In this document: positions 7,902 through 15,979 of the stretch, one piece after another
Position numbering within the stretch: position 1 is the stretch's first letter
Layout: each line of letters begins with the position of its first letter
NCBI RefSeq assembly: GCF_900113965.1
Contig: NZ_FORI01000002.1
Location: 361,036 to 425,035, forward strand
Reading direction: 5' to 3'
Length of the DNA: 64,000 nt
Source of the DNA: Treponema bryantii
GTDB taxonomy: Bacteria > Spirochaetota > Spirochaetia > Treponematales > Treponemataceae
The notes under the pieces: model-generated
What the model was told of the DNA's origin: nothing
The model's database searches: none
The model's input: only the letters and a program-made list of their open reading frames with translations
Made by a program: the position numbers and the translations under genes

Positions 7902-8504
7902 ATGGACAACTATGTAACAGGAGCAGTTATCAAAAAGCTCCGTGAAAACAAAAAGATGACTCAGGAAGAACTTGCCCAGAAGATTTTTGTAACCAGCAAG
8001 GCCGTGAGTAAATGGGAAACAGGGAAGGGCTTTCCGGATATCGGCTTACTGGAGGCTCTGGGAAAGGCACTGGATGTTTCTGTGATTGAACTTCTTTCGG
8101 GCGAGGATATTACAAATCTGAATAAAGCCTGCAATATGGCAAAGGGAAAGTTTTATGTCTGCCCGGTTTGCGGAAATGTGATTCAGACCACAGGAGAAGC
8201 TCTAATCTCCTGCTGTGGAATTACTCTGCCGCCACTGGAGGCAGAAGCGTTCGGTTCAGACGAGGACCATTCTCTGAAAATCGAAACAGTAGAAGATGAA
8301 TATTTTGTAACTATGAATCACCCCATGACAAAGGAACATTATATTTCTTTTATAGCGGCAATTTTAGATAATGGAGTTCAGCTTGTAAAGCTTTATCCGG
8401 AAGGTAATGCTGAGGCCCGCTTCAAAATCAACCGTGTTCGTAAGCTTTATGCTTACTGCAACCGGCACGGGCTTTTTGAAGTAGACAGAAAGGCTTTGCG
8501 TTAA
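7902..8504 (+). CDS. XRE-type regulator fused to desulfoferrodoxin (superoxide reductase) domain
   Basis: Residues 7-65 are an XRE helix-turn-helix (TQEELAQKIFVTSKAVSKWE). Residues 84-195 match a whole desulfoferrodoxin. A desulforedoxin-like Cys4 site is present (C87, C90, C104, C105; CPVCG and SCCG). It is followed by a neelaredoxin-type domain with the expected Fe ligands: H123, H140 and H146 (HPMTKEH), C186 and H189 (YCNRHGLF). All five ligands of the Fe(His)4Cys superoxide-reducing centre therefore seem intact. It could be a superoxide-sensing repressor or an enzyme tethered to DNA. ATG at 7902 is chosen because AAGGAG is 7 nt upstream; a TTG 6 nt earlier is in frame. It is divergent from the leader/methyltransferase operon. 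Confidence 0.8.
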   Translation: MDNYVTGAVIKKLRENKKMTQEELAQKIFVTSKAVSKWETGKGFPDIGLLEALGKALDVSVIELLSGEDITNLNKACNMAKGKFYVCPVCGNVIQTTGEALISCCGITLPPLEAEAFGSDEDHSLKIETVEDEYFVTMNHPMTKEHYISFIAAILDNGVQLVKLYPEGNAEARFKINRVRKLYAYCNRHGLFEVDRKALR

Positions 8505-8510
8505 TTTGCA

Positions 8511-9899
8511 TTAGACTTCACTAACGGTAAAGTCTTTCTCTTCAATGATCTTTTTTGCCTGGAGAATAATTGCGTCGCCGGGAAAAAGCTCTTCGAACCT
8601 GGCGACTGCATTATGTAAAACCGATTTTTCCTCGGCAACTATTATACACTCGCAAAAGCCTTTTTCGCGTTCCTGTTTTGCGGCAAGGTCATTAGTTTGA
8701 TTTAGAAGACAAACACCGGGAATCTGAAGAATTTTTTTCATCTGATTTTCAGACATCAGGGGGAGCTTCAGACTCATTACAAACTTGTTGATATCTGCGG
8801 TGATTTCGACAGGCTCAATCACCGTATTTTTTTGATCAACCACCGTATTTTTTTGATCAATCACCATATTATACATTATCTCAAAAACACTCATGCCGAG
8901 CATACACGAATAGGTATAACTCATTCCGCTGAGTCTTGGGTTAATCTCAATTATGTGCCAGTGTCCGTTATCATCTAAAATCAAATCAACCTGAGCCGCA
9001 CCGCAAAGCCCAAGTCCCTCTGCCAGCTTCAACATCATTTCATACAAAGCCACAGGAAGCTCGCAAGGGCCAAGCTTTATGCTCTGTTTTGGACTTGTAA
9101 TTCCATATTGATTTACGCTGAACTCAAACGGAGGGAGCACAGTATAGTTTCCAGGAGTTCCGTAAATCTCAAGACCAAACTGACGGCCCGTAATAAACTC
9201 TTCAATGAGTCTGTTAGAATTATTGCGCTTGGAATTAAGATATCCGGCAGCTTCACCGTAAGTGTGAACAACAGTCATTCCATACGAGCTCAAACCGGTT
9301 GTGTCTTTAATTATCAGAGGCAGATGAAGATTTTTGATTTGCGCAATTACGCTTTCCTTATAAACATTCCGCAAAACTTCTTTATTGCTTCCGGCGCAAA
9401 AATATAAATCGTGATCACAGAAAACTCCTGCCGGCACATTAAAGCCCAGCCGCGCCAGTTCATTATGGGTCCGCCATTTATCAAAACAGATAAGGGCTGT
9501 CTGTACGCTGTGACAGATTGTTCGCACTCCGGCCTCCCGCAGTTTTTCACCAATGATTGCATCGCTTACAGGAAGCCAGTCATAAGGCTCAATCCAGAAA
9601 GTCATTGCAATAGCAAGGTCGGGCTTATAGGAAAGAACAGTTTCTGTAAAAGTATCTGTATCAGTTTCGAGCGGAAGGTAACGGATATTTTTGAGAGCCG
9701 CGCCAGTTTCAATTTCCTGAGAACCTACAGAATCTTCAGGCAAAAACATTCCCGGCTTTTGAGTAACACAGAAGAACTCATCTTCCGGATGCGCAGCACA
9801 GAACTCCTGAAAGACCTGAGTATTCGAAGGCATCACAGTAATCTTAAAAGTCTTATCATCAAAAACATTAGAGTTCGTACTGTAAAAAACTATCCGCAT
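8511..9899 (-). CDS. ATP-grasp domain protein
   Basis: A 462-residue putative carboxylate-amine or carboxylate-thiol ligase. The ATP-grasp core is seen in LPLIIKDTTGLSSYGM (Lys region), LIEEFITGRQFGLEIYG, and the metal-binding DLILDDNGHWHIIEINPRLSG near residue 300. The N-terminal third resembles a precursor-binding domain with no clear signature. The start at 9899 follows GAGGAAG; an upstream in-frame Met is less well placed. A tandem 21-bp repeat and a palindromic repeat (8799-8870) encode VIDQKNTVVDQKNTVIEPVE (about residues 348-368), a likely surface insertion after the catalytic core. The substrate is unknown. Confidence 0.75.
   Translation of the reverse strand: MRIVFYSTNSNVFDDKTFKITVMPSNTQVFQEFCAAHPEDEFFCVTQKPGMFLPEDSVGSQEIETGAALKNIRYLPLETDTDTFTETVLSYKPDLAIAMTFWIEPYDWLPVSDAIIGEKLREAGVRTICHSVQTALICFDKWRTHNELARLGFNVPAGVFCDHDLYFCAGSNKEVLRNVYKESVIAQIKNLHLPLIIKDTTGLSSYGMTVVHTYGEAAGYLNSKRNNSNRLIEEFITGRQFGLEIYGTPGNYTVLPPFEFSVNQYGITSPKQSIKLGPCELPVALYEMMLKLAEGLGLCGAAQVDLILDDNGHWHIIEINPRLSGMSYTYSCMLGMSVFEIMYNMVIDQKNTVVDQKNTVIEPVEITADINKFVMSLKLPLMSENQMKKILQIPGVCLLNQTNDLAAKQEREKGFCECIIVAEEKSVLHNAVARFEELFPGDAIILQAKKIIEEKDFTVSEV
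8799..8824 (-). repeat. In-frame palindromic repeat, copy C
   Basis: GGTGATTTCGACAGGCTCAATCACC carries inverted GGTGATT/AATCACC ends around a TCGACAGGCTCA core. It resembles the GGTT..TCGA..CTCAACC arms of the copies at 2821-2863 and 3010-3046. It is translated in the ATP-grasp protein as VIEPVEIT. Confidence 0.6.
8817..8870 (+). repeat. Tandem 21-bp direct repeat inside ATP-grasp gene
   Basis: Two 21-bp units (8817-8837, 8838-8858), differing by one base, and a 12-nt partial third unit (8859-8870). Each carries CACCGTATTTTTTTGATC. The unit is a multiple of three, so copy-number changes keep the reading frame; the protein shows tandem VIDQKNT/VVDQKNT. A seven-T run in each unit makes it prone to slippage. 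Confidence 0.85.
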
Positions 9900-10014
9900 A
9901 TTCTTCCTCAAAACAATAACTCTATTTTACCGATTGTATGACTTCTCGACCACATTTTTTTATAATTTTTGATAATCATGCTATAATATTTCAAAACCTT
10001 ATTTGGAGCAGAGT

Positions 10015-10821
10015 ATGAAAAAACACCCGTATTTACAGTATTTATTTCTCATTGTACTTTCAACACTTTTTATAAGCTGTAAAGAAACCACGAATTATCA
10101 ATATATTGTTAATCTGCCACAGCATTTTCAGGGAGCGCCGGTTGTATTTATGCTCCACGGTTATGGAAGCTCTGCAGAAAACTTTAAGGCTGACACACAT
10201 TTTGAACAGGAAGCAAATGCCCGCGGCTACGCAGTAATTTACCTTACCAGTACAGATGCCGGCTGGAGCGCAGGGGCAGGAGCCGATAAAAATGATGATG
10301 TAAAGGCTATATGTGCACTCGCAAAATCAATTCAAAAAGAATTTCATTTTGATAAAAAACGAATGTATGTTGCAGGCTTCAGTAACGGCGGCTTTATGAC
10401 ACACAGACTTGTTGTTGAAGGAAAAGGAACTTTTGCAGGCGGTATCTGTGTAGCCGGTGATATGAGTAAAACTGTATGGAAAAGCCGTAAATCAAAAACC
10501 AAGGTAAGTTTTTTCCAGATTTCCGGTGAAAAAGACGATGCTGTTCCAAAAATCAGTAATGGCACTGCTAAATATGCCTACGACCCGGCAATTGAAGATG
10601 TAATGGAATACTATGCAACTTCTAACAGGCTAAATTTTGACGCCCCTGAAGTACAGAAAATTGGTTATGGTTCAACACTTACAAAGTACACAGGAGATAA
10701 ATCAAAGAAGCAGGTATGGCATCTTCTTGTAAAAGATGGTCACCATGCATGGCCAAGTGTTACATTCAATAACATTGAAACCAATAACCTTATTCTTGAT
10801 TTCCTTGATACTCAGAAATAA
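10015..10821 (+). CDS. Lipoprotein esterase, PHB depolymerase/LpqC-like
   Basis: A secreted, membrane-anchored alpha/beta hydrolase. The N-terminus is a lipoprotein signal with the lipobox LFISC (Cys22). The oxyanion segment FMLHGYGSSAEN and the nucleophile elbow GFSNGG (about residues 121-126) follow, with a late His in KDGHHAWP. Family members cleave ester bonds in polyhydroxyalkanoates or feruloyl-like plant esters; in a gut spirochaete the latter is a reasonable guess. The ATG at 10015 has GGAG upstream and begins the signal peptide. Its 3' end overlaps the convergent membrane-protein gene by 32 bp. Confidence 0.8.
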   Translation: MKKHPYLQYLFLIVLSTLFISCKETTNYQYIVNLPQHFQGAPVVFMLHGYGSSAENFKADTHFEQEANARGYAVIYLTSTDAGWSAGAGADKNDDVKAICALAKSIQKEFHFDKKRMYVAGFSNGGFMTHRLVVEGKGTFAGGICVAGDMSKTVWKSRKSKTKVSFFQISGEKDDAVPKISNGTAKYAYDPAIEDVMEYYATSNRLNFDAPEVQKIGYGSTLTKYTGDKSKKQVWHLLVKDGHHAWPSVTFNNIETNNLILDFLDTQK

Positions 10822-12238
10822 CGCGGTTTACATTATCTATAAACTCTTTTTCTTCTTCGGATGAAAGAGTATTTTTATCGTACAGGGCCTTCTCAAAAAG
10901 AAGGCCTGCTTTATTTGCGGCAGACATTTTGAAAAGAGCAGTGTATTCTGCAGGAGCCAGTGTCTGGGTATACTTAATGCCTTGCGACTGACCGAAATCT
11001 ATTAAACGCATAAAGTGTTTTGTGAGACGGTCAATTTCTTCAATCTTTTCTTTACTTCGCTTTGTCTTTTTCAAAAAATCCATCATTGTGTCGTGGAATT
11101 TCTTACTCTGAACAGTGGAATACTTATTTGATAAATCAGGGCTCTTAGCAAAGATGTATTTAAGAAAATCTATAAAATCATGCCATAATTCGCGAAGGAA
11201 TTTGAAAAGACGGCCTTCGCTCCAGAATACTCTGAAATGTCTTGTAAAAAACGGTTTGATAAAAAAGTATAATGCACCACCAATCAAAGCAATAATTGCG
11301 GCGTATTTAATCAGCTCAAAAATCAAATCAATAATCCATGAAGGCTTTGATTCTTTGCCATAGAAATCATCATTTACAGGCTCAAAATCTGGAAGATTCA
11401 GATAATTCATTTCTGACATAATCTGAGGCTTTTTTTCTTTTGATTCCTTGTACTCTTCAACATATTTGATTTTGATTAGCGGAGTATCAGAAGAAATAAC
11501 AGCAGCCGCGCCCCCCGAAACTGCAGCAATCAGTAAAACCGCGCCTACTAGCTTTTTGCCGTGGCTGATATAGTTTTTAAAACCAAGGAAGGCATAAAAA
11601 ATATCATTCTTAAAAATACTTAGCATAAAGCAGCAGAAAAGCACGCTAATATAAAAGATGGCAACAAGCACTGTTGTAAGCGGTGTAAAATGACCTTCTG
11701 AAAGCTTTCCGAATACAAGAACAATAAACATTACCACAGACAGTGCAAACATAATTGCCTGCTGTCCTTTTATTTTTTCAGTTAAATCTATTGCTGAAAG
11801 ATTGTTGTGAAAAAGATGCTGTTCAAGTTCTTTTCCTTCAAAGGTTTCACAGTCTGCGGTAAACTTGTCGTGGAAAATAAAGAGCTCATTGATTCCGGCC
11901 TGTAAAAAATACTGAATTGCTGTAAGAACAAGCAGTACATAAGGTGCATTTGTTTTGCCAGTAAAATAACAGACAACAAGCAAAATCAAAAGATAAAAAA
12001 CAATGAAAACAATATGCATTGCAGGCTTGATTTTTTCGAGGGTAAAAATCTGCAGCACAATAGTAAAAATTATTCCAGAAGCGATGATAATCAGGTATGA
12101 AAACCAGTCTATGAGAACCCGGTCAACTTCGTAGTTATTGATTACTGTAGAAAATATAGAAGTTACAGTAAGCATTAATGACACTATTGTTGAGAAAACT
12201 AATATTCTTTCAAAAAGTCTGCTAAACCGATTTTCCAT
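10790..12238 (-). CDS. Membrane protein with DUF4129-like C-terminus
   Basis: A 482-residue protein with several hydrophobic segments in the first half (about residues 14-115 and 160-250), a single segment near 310-335, and a soluble C-terminal tail. The tail ends with TLAPAEYTALFK....FEKALYDKNTLSSEEE, the pattern of DUF4129. It overlaps the DUF58 gene by 17 bp and follows MoxR, so it is the third gene of a MoxR-DUF58-DUF4129 operon. Such operons are linked to envelope protein maturation or stress in other bacteria. No transglutaminase domain is visible. Confidence 0.65.
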   Translation of the reverse strand: MENRFSRLFERILVFSTIVSLMLTVTSIFSTVINNYEVDRVLIDWFSYLIIIASGIIFTIVLQIFTLEKIKPAMHIVFIVFYLLILLVVCYFTGKTNAPYVLLVLTAIQYFLQAGINELFIFHDKFTADCETFEGKELEQHLFHNNLSAIDLTEKIKGQQAIMFALSVVMFIVLVFGKLSEGHFTPLTTVLVAIFYISVLFCCFMLSIFKNDIFYAFLGFKNYISHGKKLVGAVLLIAAVSGGAAAVISSDTPLIKIKYVEEYKESKEKKPQIMSEMNYLNLPDFEPVNDDFYGKESKPSWIIDLIFELIKYAAIIALIGGALYFFIKPFFTRHFRVFWSEGRLFKFLRELWHDFIDFLKYIFAKSPDLSNKYSTVQSKKFHDTMMDFLKKTKRSKEKIEEIDRLTKHFMRLIDFGQSQGIKYTQTLAPAEYTALFKMSAANKAGLLFEKALYDKNTLSSEEEKEFIDNVNRVISEYQGNQE

Positions 12239-13310
12239 ACTTTTTCATCATTCCTGTATTTTCTGTGTTTATATTTTCCTTATTTGCCTCAACCTTTGCA
12301 AAATAAGATTCAACTTCTCTAGGACCAATTACAAAAAGCAAAGTTCCCGCAGGCAGCTGATTTGTAAATTTCTTTACCGGGTCATATTCCAGTTTTCCGC
12401 CTTCCATCTGAATAACCGAAAGAATATCCAGAATGCAGTCTGCCTGATTCTGTCTTGGCGGCAGATATGGAAAATCTGAGCCGTAAGCTGCAAAACCACA
12501 GCGCTGACGAAGCACACGCGATTTTTCAACAATGCTTGCCGCAATCTCAATTGCTTTTTCCGAATAGTAGCGGCGGTTATGTAAATCATAATCTTCTTCT
12601 GCAAGATTTAGAAAAACAAAGAAAGGCGCATCAAAAGAATCTTCATACTGATTTGTATACAGTGAATCAAACTTAGCACTGGCACGCCAGTTTATACGCT
12701 TTTGTTCATCACCATTCTGATACTCGCGGATAGAACGGCGCATTGTAATATCTTCATAGCAGGGATTATTGATTTTTAGATGTCCCTGAGGAAAGCCCGG
12801 TATTTCATTTGTGATGAGTTTGATTCTTGCAGGTCTTACCGTAATTTCAATAGGAGAAGGAATCTCAACATTAATCAGAAAAAGCCCCAGAGGATCACTG
12901 GTTCTAATTCTTACAGGCCCGCCATGAAAAAGCCCGCGGTCCTGCGAAGAAACCGTGTAGCTTACATGCTTAAGCTCATGAGGGCGTAGTGAAGTAATTC
13001 CTTTATTGTTCTGATTGTAGATATAAAAGAAAGGGATATCATCAAAAAAATAAAGAATATGCGCCGTAAGCGGAGAATAATTTTTTAAGATAAAAGAGAT
13101 ATCTGATTTTTCCTTACACGCCAGTTTAATCTTATCTGTATCGCGCTCAATTTTAATTGTACGGCTCAATACCAGTGCATACAAAAATGAAATCAAAAAT
13201 ACAAAAAGCACTGAAAGACATACAAACTGTAAAAGCTTATACGGAGCTAAGAGGAAAAAGATTAAACTTAATGCAGAAGCAATATATACAAGAGGATTTA
13301 CTTCAATCAT
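12222..13310 (-). CDS. DUF58 domain protein
   Basis: A 362-residue protein with two N-terminal transmembrane helices (about residues 7-48) and the DUF58 signature REYQNGDEQKRINWRASAKF (about 193-212), which often precedes a von Willebrand A-like fold. The partner MoxR ATPase is 3 bp upstream, and the membrane protein overlaps downstream. By family precedent it is a MoxR-associated, metal-binding adaptor or chaperone at the membrane. No catalytic role is established. Confidence 0.85.
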   Translation of the reverse strand: MIEVNPLVYIASALSLIFFLLAPYKLLQFVCLSVLFVFLISFLYALVLSRTIKIERDTDKIKLACKEKSDISFILKNYSPLTAHILYFFDDIPFFYIYNQNNKGITSLRPHELKHVSYTVSSQDRGLFHGGPVRIRTSDPLGLFLINVEIPSPIEITVRPARIKLITNEIPGFPQGHLKINNPCYEDITMRRSIREYQNGDEQKRINWRASAKFDSLYTNQYEDSFDAPFFVFLNLAEEDYDLHNRRYYSEKAIEIAASIVEKSRVLRQRCGFAAYGSDFPYLPPRQNQADCILDILSVIQMEGGKLEYDPVKKFTNQLPAGTLLFVIGPREVESYFAKVEANKENINTENTGMMKKYGKSV

Positions 13311-13313
13311 ATA

Positions 13314-14267
13314 CTAGACATGTGCTTTGAATGCAGGAATTGGAACCTGAAGTATAATATCTCTGATGATTTTGTCTGCATCATATCCTTTAAGCAGAGA
13401 ATCACTTGTAAGAATAATTCGCTTTCTGAAAACAGGAAGGGCAAGTAATTTTACGTCTTCTGGTGTAACAAAAGTACGTCCGTTTACAGCAGCATATGCC
13501 TGACAAGCCTTATACAAAGCAATTGAACCACGAGGTGAAACACCAGCGGCAATGCGCATATCTTCACGGGAAGCTTTTGCAAGCGCAATAAGATAGGCAA
13601 GAACTGCATCATCAACATGAACTTCAACAGCTTCTTCCATTGCTTCAAGAATATCTTTTTTAGAAACAACAGCTTTTACATTTTCTACAGGATGTACAAG
13701 ACTTCTCTGAGCAGTAATAATCTGAGCTTCTTCAACATCACTAGGATAGCCCATAGAAAGAGTCATCATAAAACGGTCTTTCTGAGCTTCTGGCAGAGGG
13801 AAGGTACCTTCTGATTCAACAGGGTTTTCTGTAGCTAAAACAAAGAATGGTTTATCCAGAGAGTGGCGAACACCATCCACGCTTACCTGACCTTCGGCCA
13901 TACATTCCAAAAGTGCGGACTGAGTTCTAGGAGTAGCACGATTTAATTCATCTACAAGAACAATGCTTGCCATAACAGGTCCGGCACGGAATTCAAAACT
14001 CTTTGAATCTGGAAGCCAAACAGAACTACCTGTTACGTCCGAAGGCATAAGATCTGGCGTACACTGAATGCGGGAAAACTCAAGGCCGGAAGCCTTAGCA
14101 ACCGATTTAGCGAGAACTGTTTTACCTGTACCCGGAACATCTTCAAGAAGTACGTGACCGCCGGCAAAAAGGCAGGCAAGTACCATATCAACAACATCAG
14201 TGTTTCCCTTGAAAACCTGACATACTTCTTCTTTGATTTTATCTGAAACTTCTTTGATTTTTGACAT
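13314..14267 (-). CDS. MoxR-family AAA+ ATPase
   Basis: A chaperone-like ATPase of 317 residues. The Walker A GTGKT lies near residue 45, a Walker B-type LVDELNRA near 108, then sensor-1 ATENPVESEGTFPLPEAQKDRF. The C-terminal lid is complete. It heads the MoxR/DUF58/DUF4129-like operon. On the minus strand a TATAAT (14274-14279) ends 6 nt before the ATG, with no Shine-Dalgarno sequence between, so the message is probably leaderless. Confidence 0.9.
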   Translation of the reverse strand: MSKIKEVSDKIKEEVCQVFKGNTDVVDMVLACLFAGGHVLLEDVPGTGKTVLAKSVAKASGLEFSRIQCTPDLMPSDVTGSSVWLPDSKSFEFRAGPVMASIVLVDELNRATPRTQSALLECMAEGQVSVDGVRHSLDKPFFVLATENPVESEGTFPLPEAQKDRFMMTLSMGYPSDVEEAQIITAQRSLVHPVENVKAVVSKKDILEAMEEAVEVHVDDAVLAYLIALAKASREDMRIAAGVSPRGSIALYKACQAYAAVNGRTFVTPEDVKLLALPVFRKRIILTSDSLLKGYDADKIIRDIILQVPIPAFKAHV

Positions 14268-14302
14268 AGATTAATTATATCATATTCATTAAAATACCCG
14301 CA

Positions 14303-14527
14303 ATGACTAAAGATGATTTTCTTTTTCTTGTAGAAACTGAGACAATCCATGATTTCATATACAAGGGCAAAACTTATACCATTACTTACGATAAATCTCA
14401 TGACGGACGTAAATGGATTATCTTTGGGGACATTGCAGATAAGCAGAAATACGACTCTGTAGGAGAGTTCCTCAACAAGGCTAAAATCGAAAATCATTTC
14501 TTTAAAGATATGCTGGATATATTCTAA
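14303..14527 (+). CDS. Small hypothetical protein
   Basis: A 74-residue protein starting MTKDDFLFLVETETIHDFIYKGKTYTITYD; I do not recognise a family. It is acidic, soluble and has no signal peptide. Its TAA overlaps the ATG of the MATE gene by one base (TAATG), so the two are almost certainly translationally coupled. Divergent from moxR with only 35 bp between starts. Confidence 0.7.
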   Translation: MTKDDFLFLVETETIHDFIYKGKTYTITYDKSHDGRKWIIFGDIADKQKYDSVGEFLNKAKIENHFFKDMLDIF

Positions 14528-15882
14528 TGAACCGCACAAATCAAATTGATATGACAGAGGGCCCGATTTTCGGAAAGCTCCTCAAATTCTCTATTCCATT
14601 AATTGCCTCAAGCGTTTTACAGCTCTTTTTTAATGCTGCAGATGTAGTTGTAGTAGGCCGTTTTGCAGGAGACAACTCACTGGCAGCAGTAGGCTCAACA
14701 GGTTCTCTTGTAAATCTTTTGATTAATCTTTTTATGGGCCTCTCAGTAGGTACAAATGTCGTAGTTGCAAACTATTTCGGAGCAAAAAAGAAAAACGAAC
14801 TTACAGACACAATTCACACCGCAATGCTTGTTTCTGTAATCAGCGGACTTATTCTTACTGTTGTTGGTGTGATTGGAGCAAAGCCAATTCTTACCTTTAT
14901 GCAGTCTCCAGAAGAAGTATTGAATCTTGCAGCCATTTACCTGCGAATCTACTTTGGTGGAATTACAGCAACAATGGTCTATAACTTTGGAAGTGCGATT
15001 CTCCGCGCCAAGGGCGACACAAAACGTCCGCTTTATATTCTTTTTGGTGCCGGAATCTTAAACTTCATTTTGAACCTTGTTTTTGTTATCCCATTAAAAA
15101 TGGATGTAGCTGGAGTAGGGCTTGCAACTGTAATTTCTCAGATTCTTGCAGCAATCCTTGTAATCATTCTTTTGATAAAAGAACCAGATGATTTTCATTT
15201 GAACCTGCGTAAACTCAAAATCAACCGCATGATTTTTATTCAGATTGTAAAAATCGGTCTCCCTGCAGGCTTTCAGGGAATTATGTTCAGTTTCTCAAAT
15301 GTAATCATTCAGTCTTCTGTAAATACTTTTGGTGCAATCATAATTGCCGGAAACTCTGCTGCAATTAACCTTGAAGCCTTTATCTATACTGCAATGAACG
15401 GCTTTTCACAGGGCTCTTTGACCTTCTGTTCACAGAACCTTGGTGCCGGTAAAAAAGACAGAATCAGTAAGGTTGTATGGATTTCTCAGGCTTCTATTAT
15501 TGTGATTGGCGGAGTCCTTGGTGCACTGTTTCTTCTCTTTGGAAGACAGCTTCTTGGAATCTTCTCTAAAAATCCTGAAGTAATTGATGCCGGCATGATC
15601 CGTCTCTGGATTATCTTTACAACATACTTCCTGTGCGGAATGATGGACGGAATGGCAAATTCCATCCGCGGAATCGGCCACTCACTTATGCCGGTAATTT
15701 CTTCGCTCCTCGGGGCCTGCATCTTCCGAATTATATGGCTGTTCACGATATTCCTTATTCCTCAGTTCCATACACCACAGACAATCTTCATTTCATATCC
15801 TATCAGCTGGATTCTTACGTTTATTGCAAATGTGATCTGGTATAATAAGTATATGAAGAAATTAAAAATATCTATTGCATAA
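14527..15882 (+). CDS. MATE-family efflux transporter
   Basis: A 451-residue integral membrane protein expected to export cationic compounds using H+ or Na+. It begins MTEGPIFGKLLKFSIPLIASSVLQLFFNAADVVVVGRFAGDN, typical of the family, and has about 12 hydrophobic segments in two six-helix halves. The second half contains AGNSAAINLEAFIY. It is translationally coupled to the small protein upstream. A second MATE gene lies at 58116-59441. Specificity cannot be inferred. Confidence 0.92.
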   Translation: MNRTNQIDMTEGPIFGKLLKFSIPLIASSVLQLFFNAADVVVVGRFAGDNSLAAVGSTGSLVNLLINLFMGLSVGTNVVVANYFGAKKKNELTDTIHTAMLVSVISGLILTVVGVIGAKPILTFMQSPEEVLNLAAIYLRIYFGGITATMVYNFGSAILRAKGDTKRPLYILFGAGILNFILNLVFVIPLKMDVAGVGLATVISQILAAILVIILLIKEPDDFHLNLRKLKINRMIFIQIVKIGLPAGFQGIMFSFSNVIIQSSVNTFGAIIIAGNSAAINLEAFIYTAMNGFSQGSLTFCSQNLGAGKKDRISKVVWISQASIIVIGGVLGALFLLFGRQLLGIFSKNPEVIDAGMIRLWIIFTTYFLCGMMDGMANSIRGIGHSLMPVISSLLGACIFRIIWLFTIFLIPQFHTPQTIFISYPISWILTFIANVIWYNKYMKKLKISIA

Positions 15883-15923
15883 GTAAAAAACAAAATATAG
15901 AATGCTAAGATAAAGTCTAAATC

Positions 15924-15952
15924 TATTTAAAAGTCTGTATTATTTAAAAGTC
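15924..15952 (+). repeat. Direct repeat upstream of HD-GYP gene
   Basis: TATTTAAAAGTC occurs at 15924-15935 and again at 15941-15952, a 17-bp period, in the short AT-rich gap before the HD-GYP gene. Two sites about 1.6 helical turns apart could bind a regulator, or they could simply be AT-rich coincidence. Confidence 0.5.
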
Positions 15953-15979
15953 GCTAGTAATTTTATGATGGAGTGGCCG

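Noticed and set aside
15430..15746. Minus-strand frames inside the MATE gene
   Set aside because: They mirror the membrane-protein coding sequence and show no independent features.
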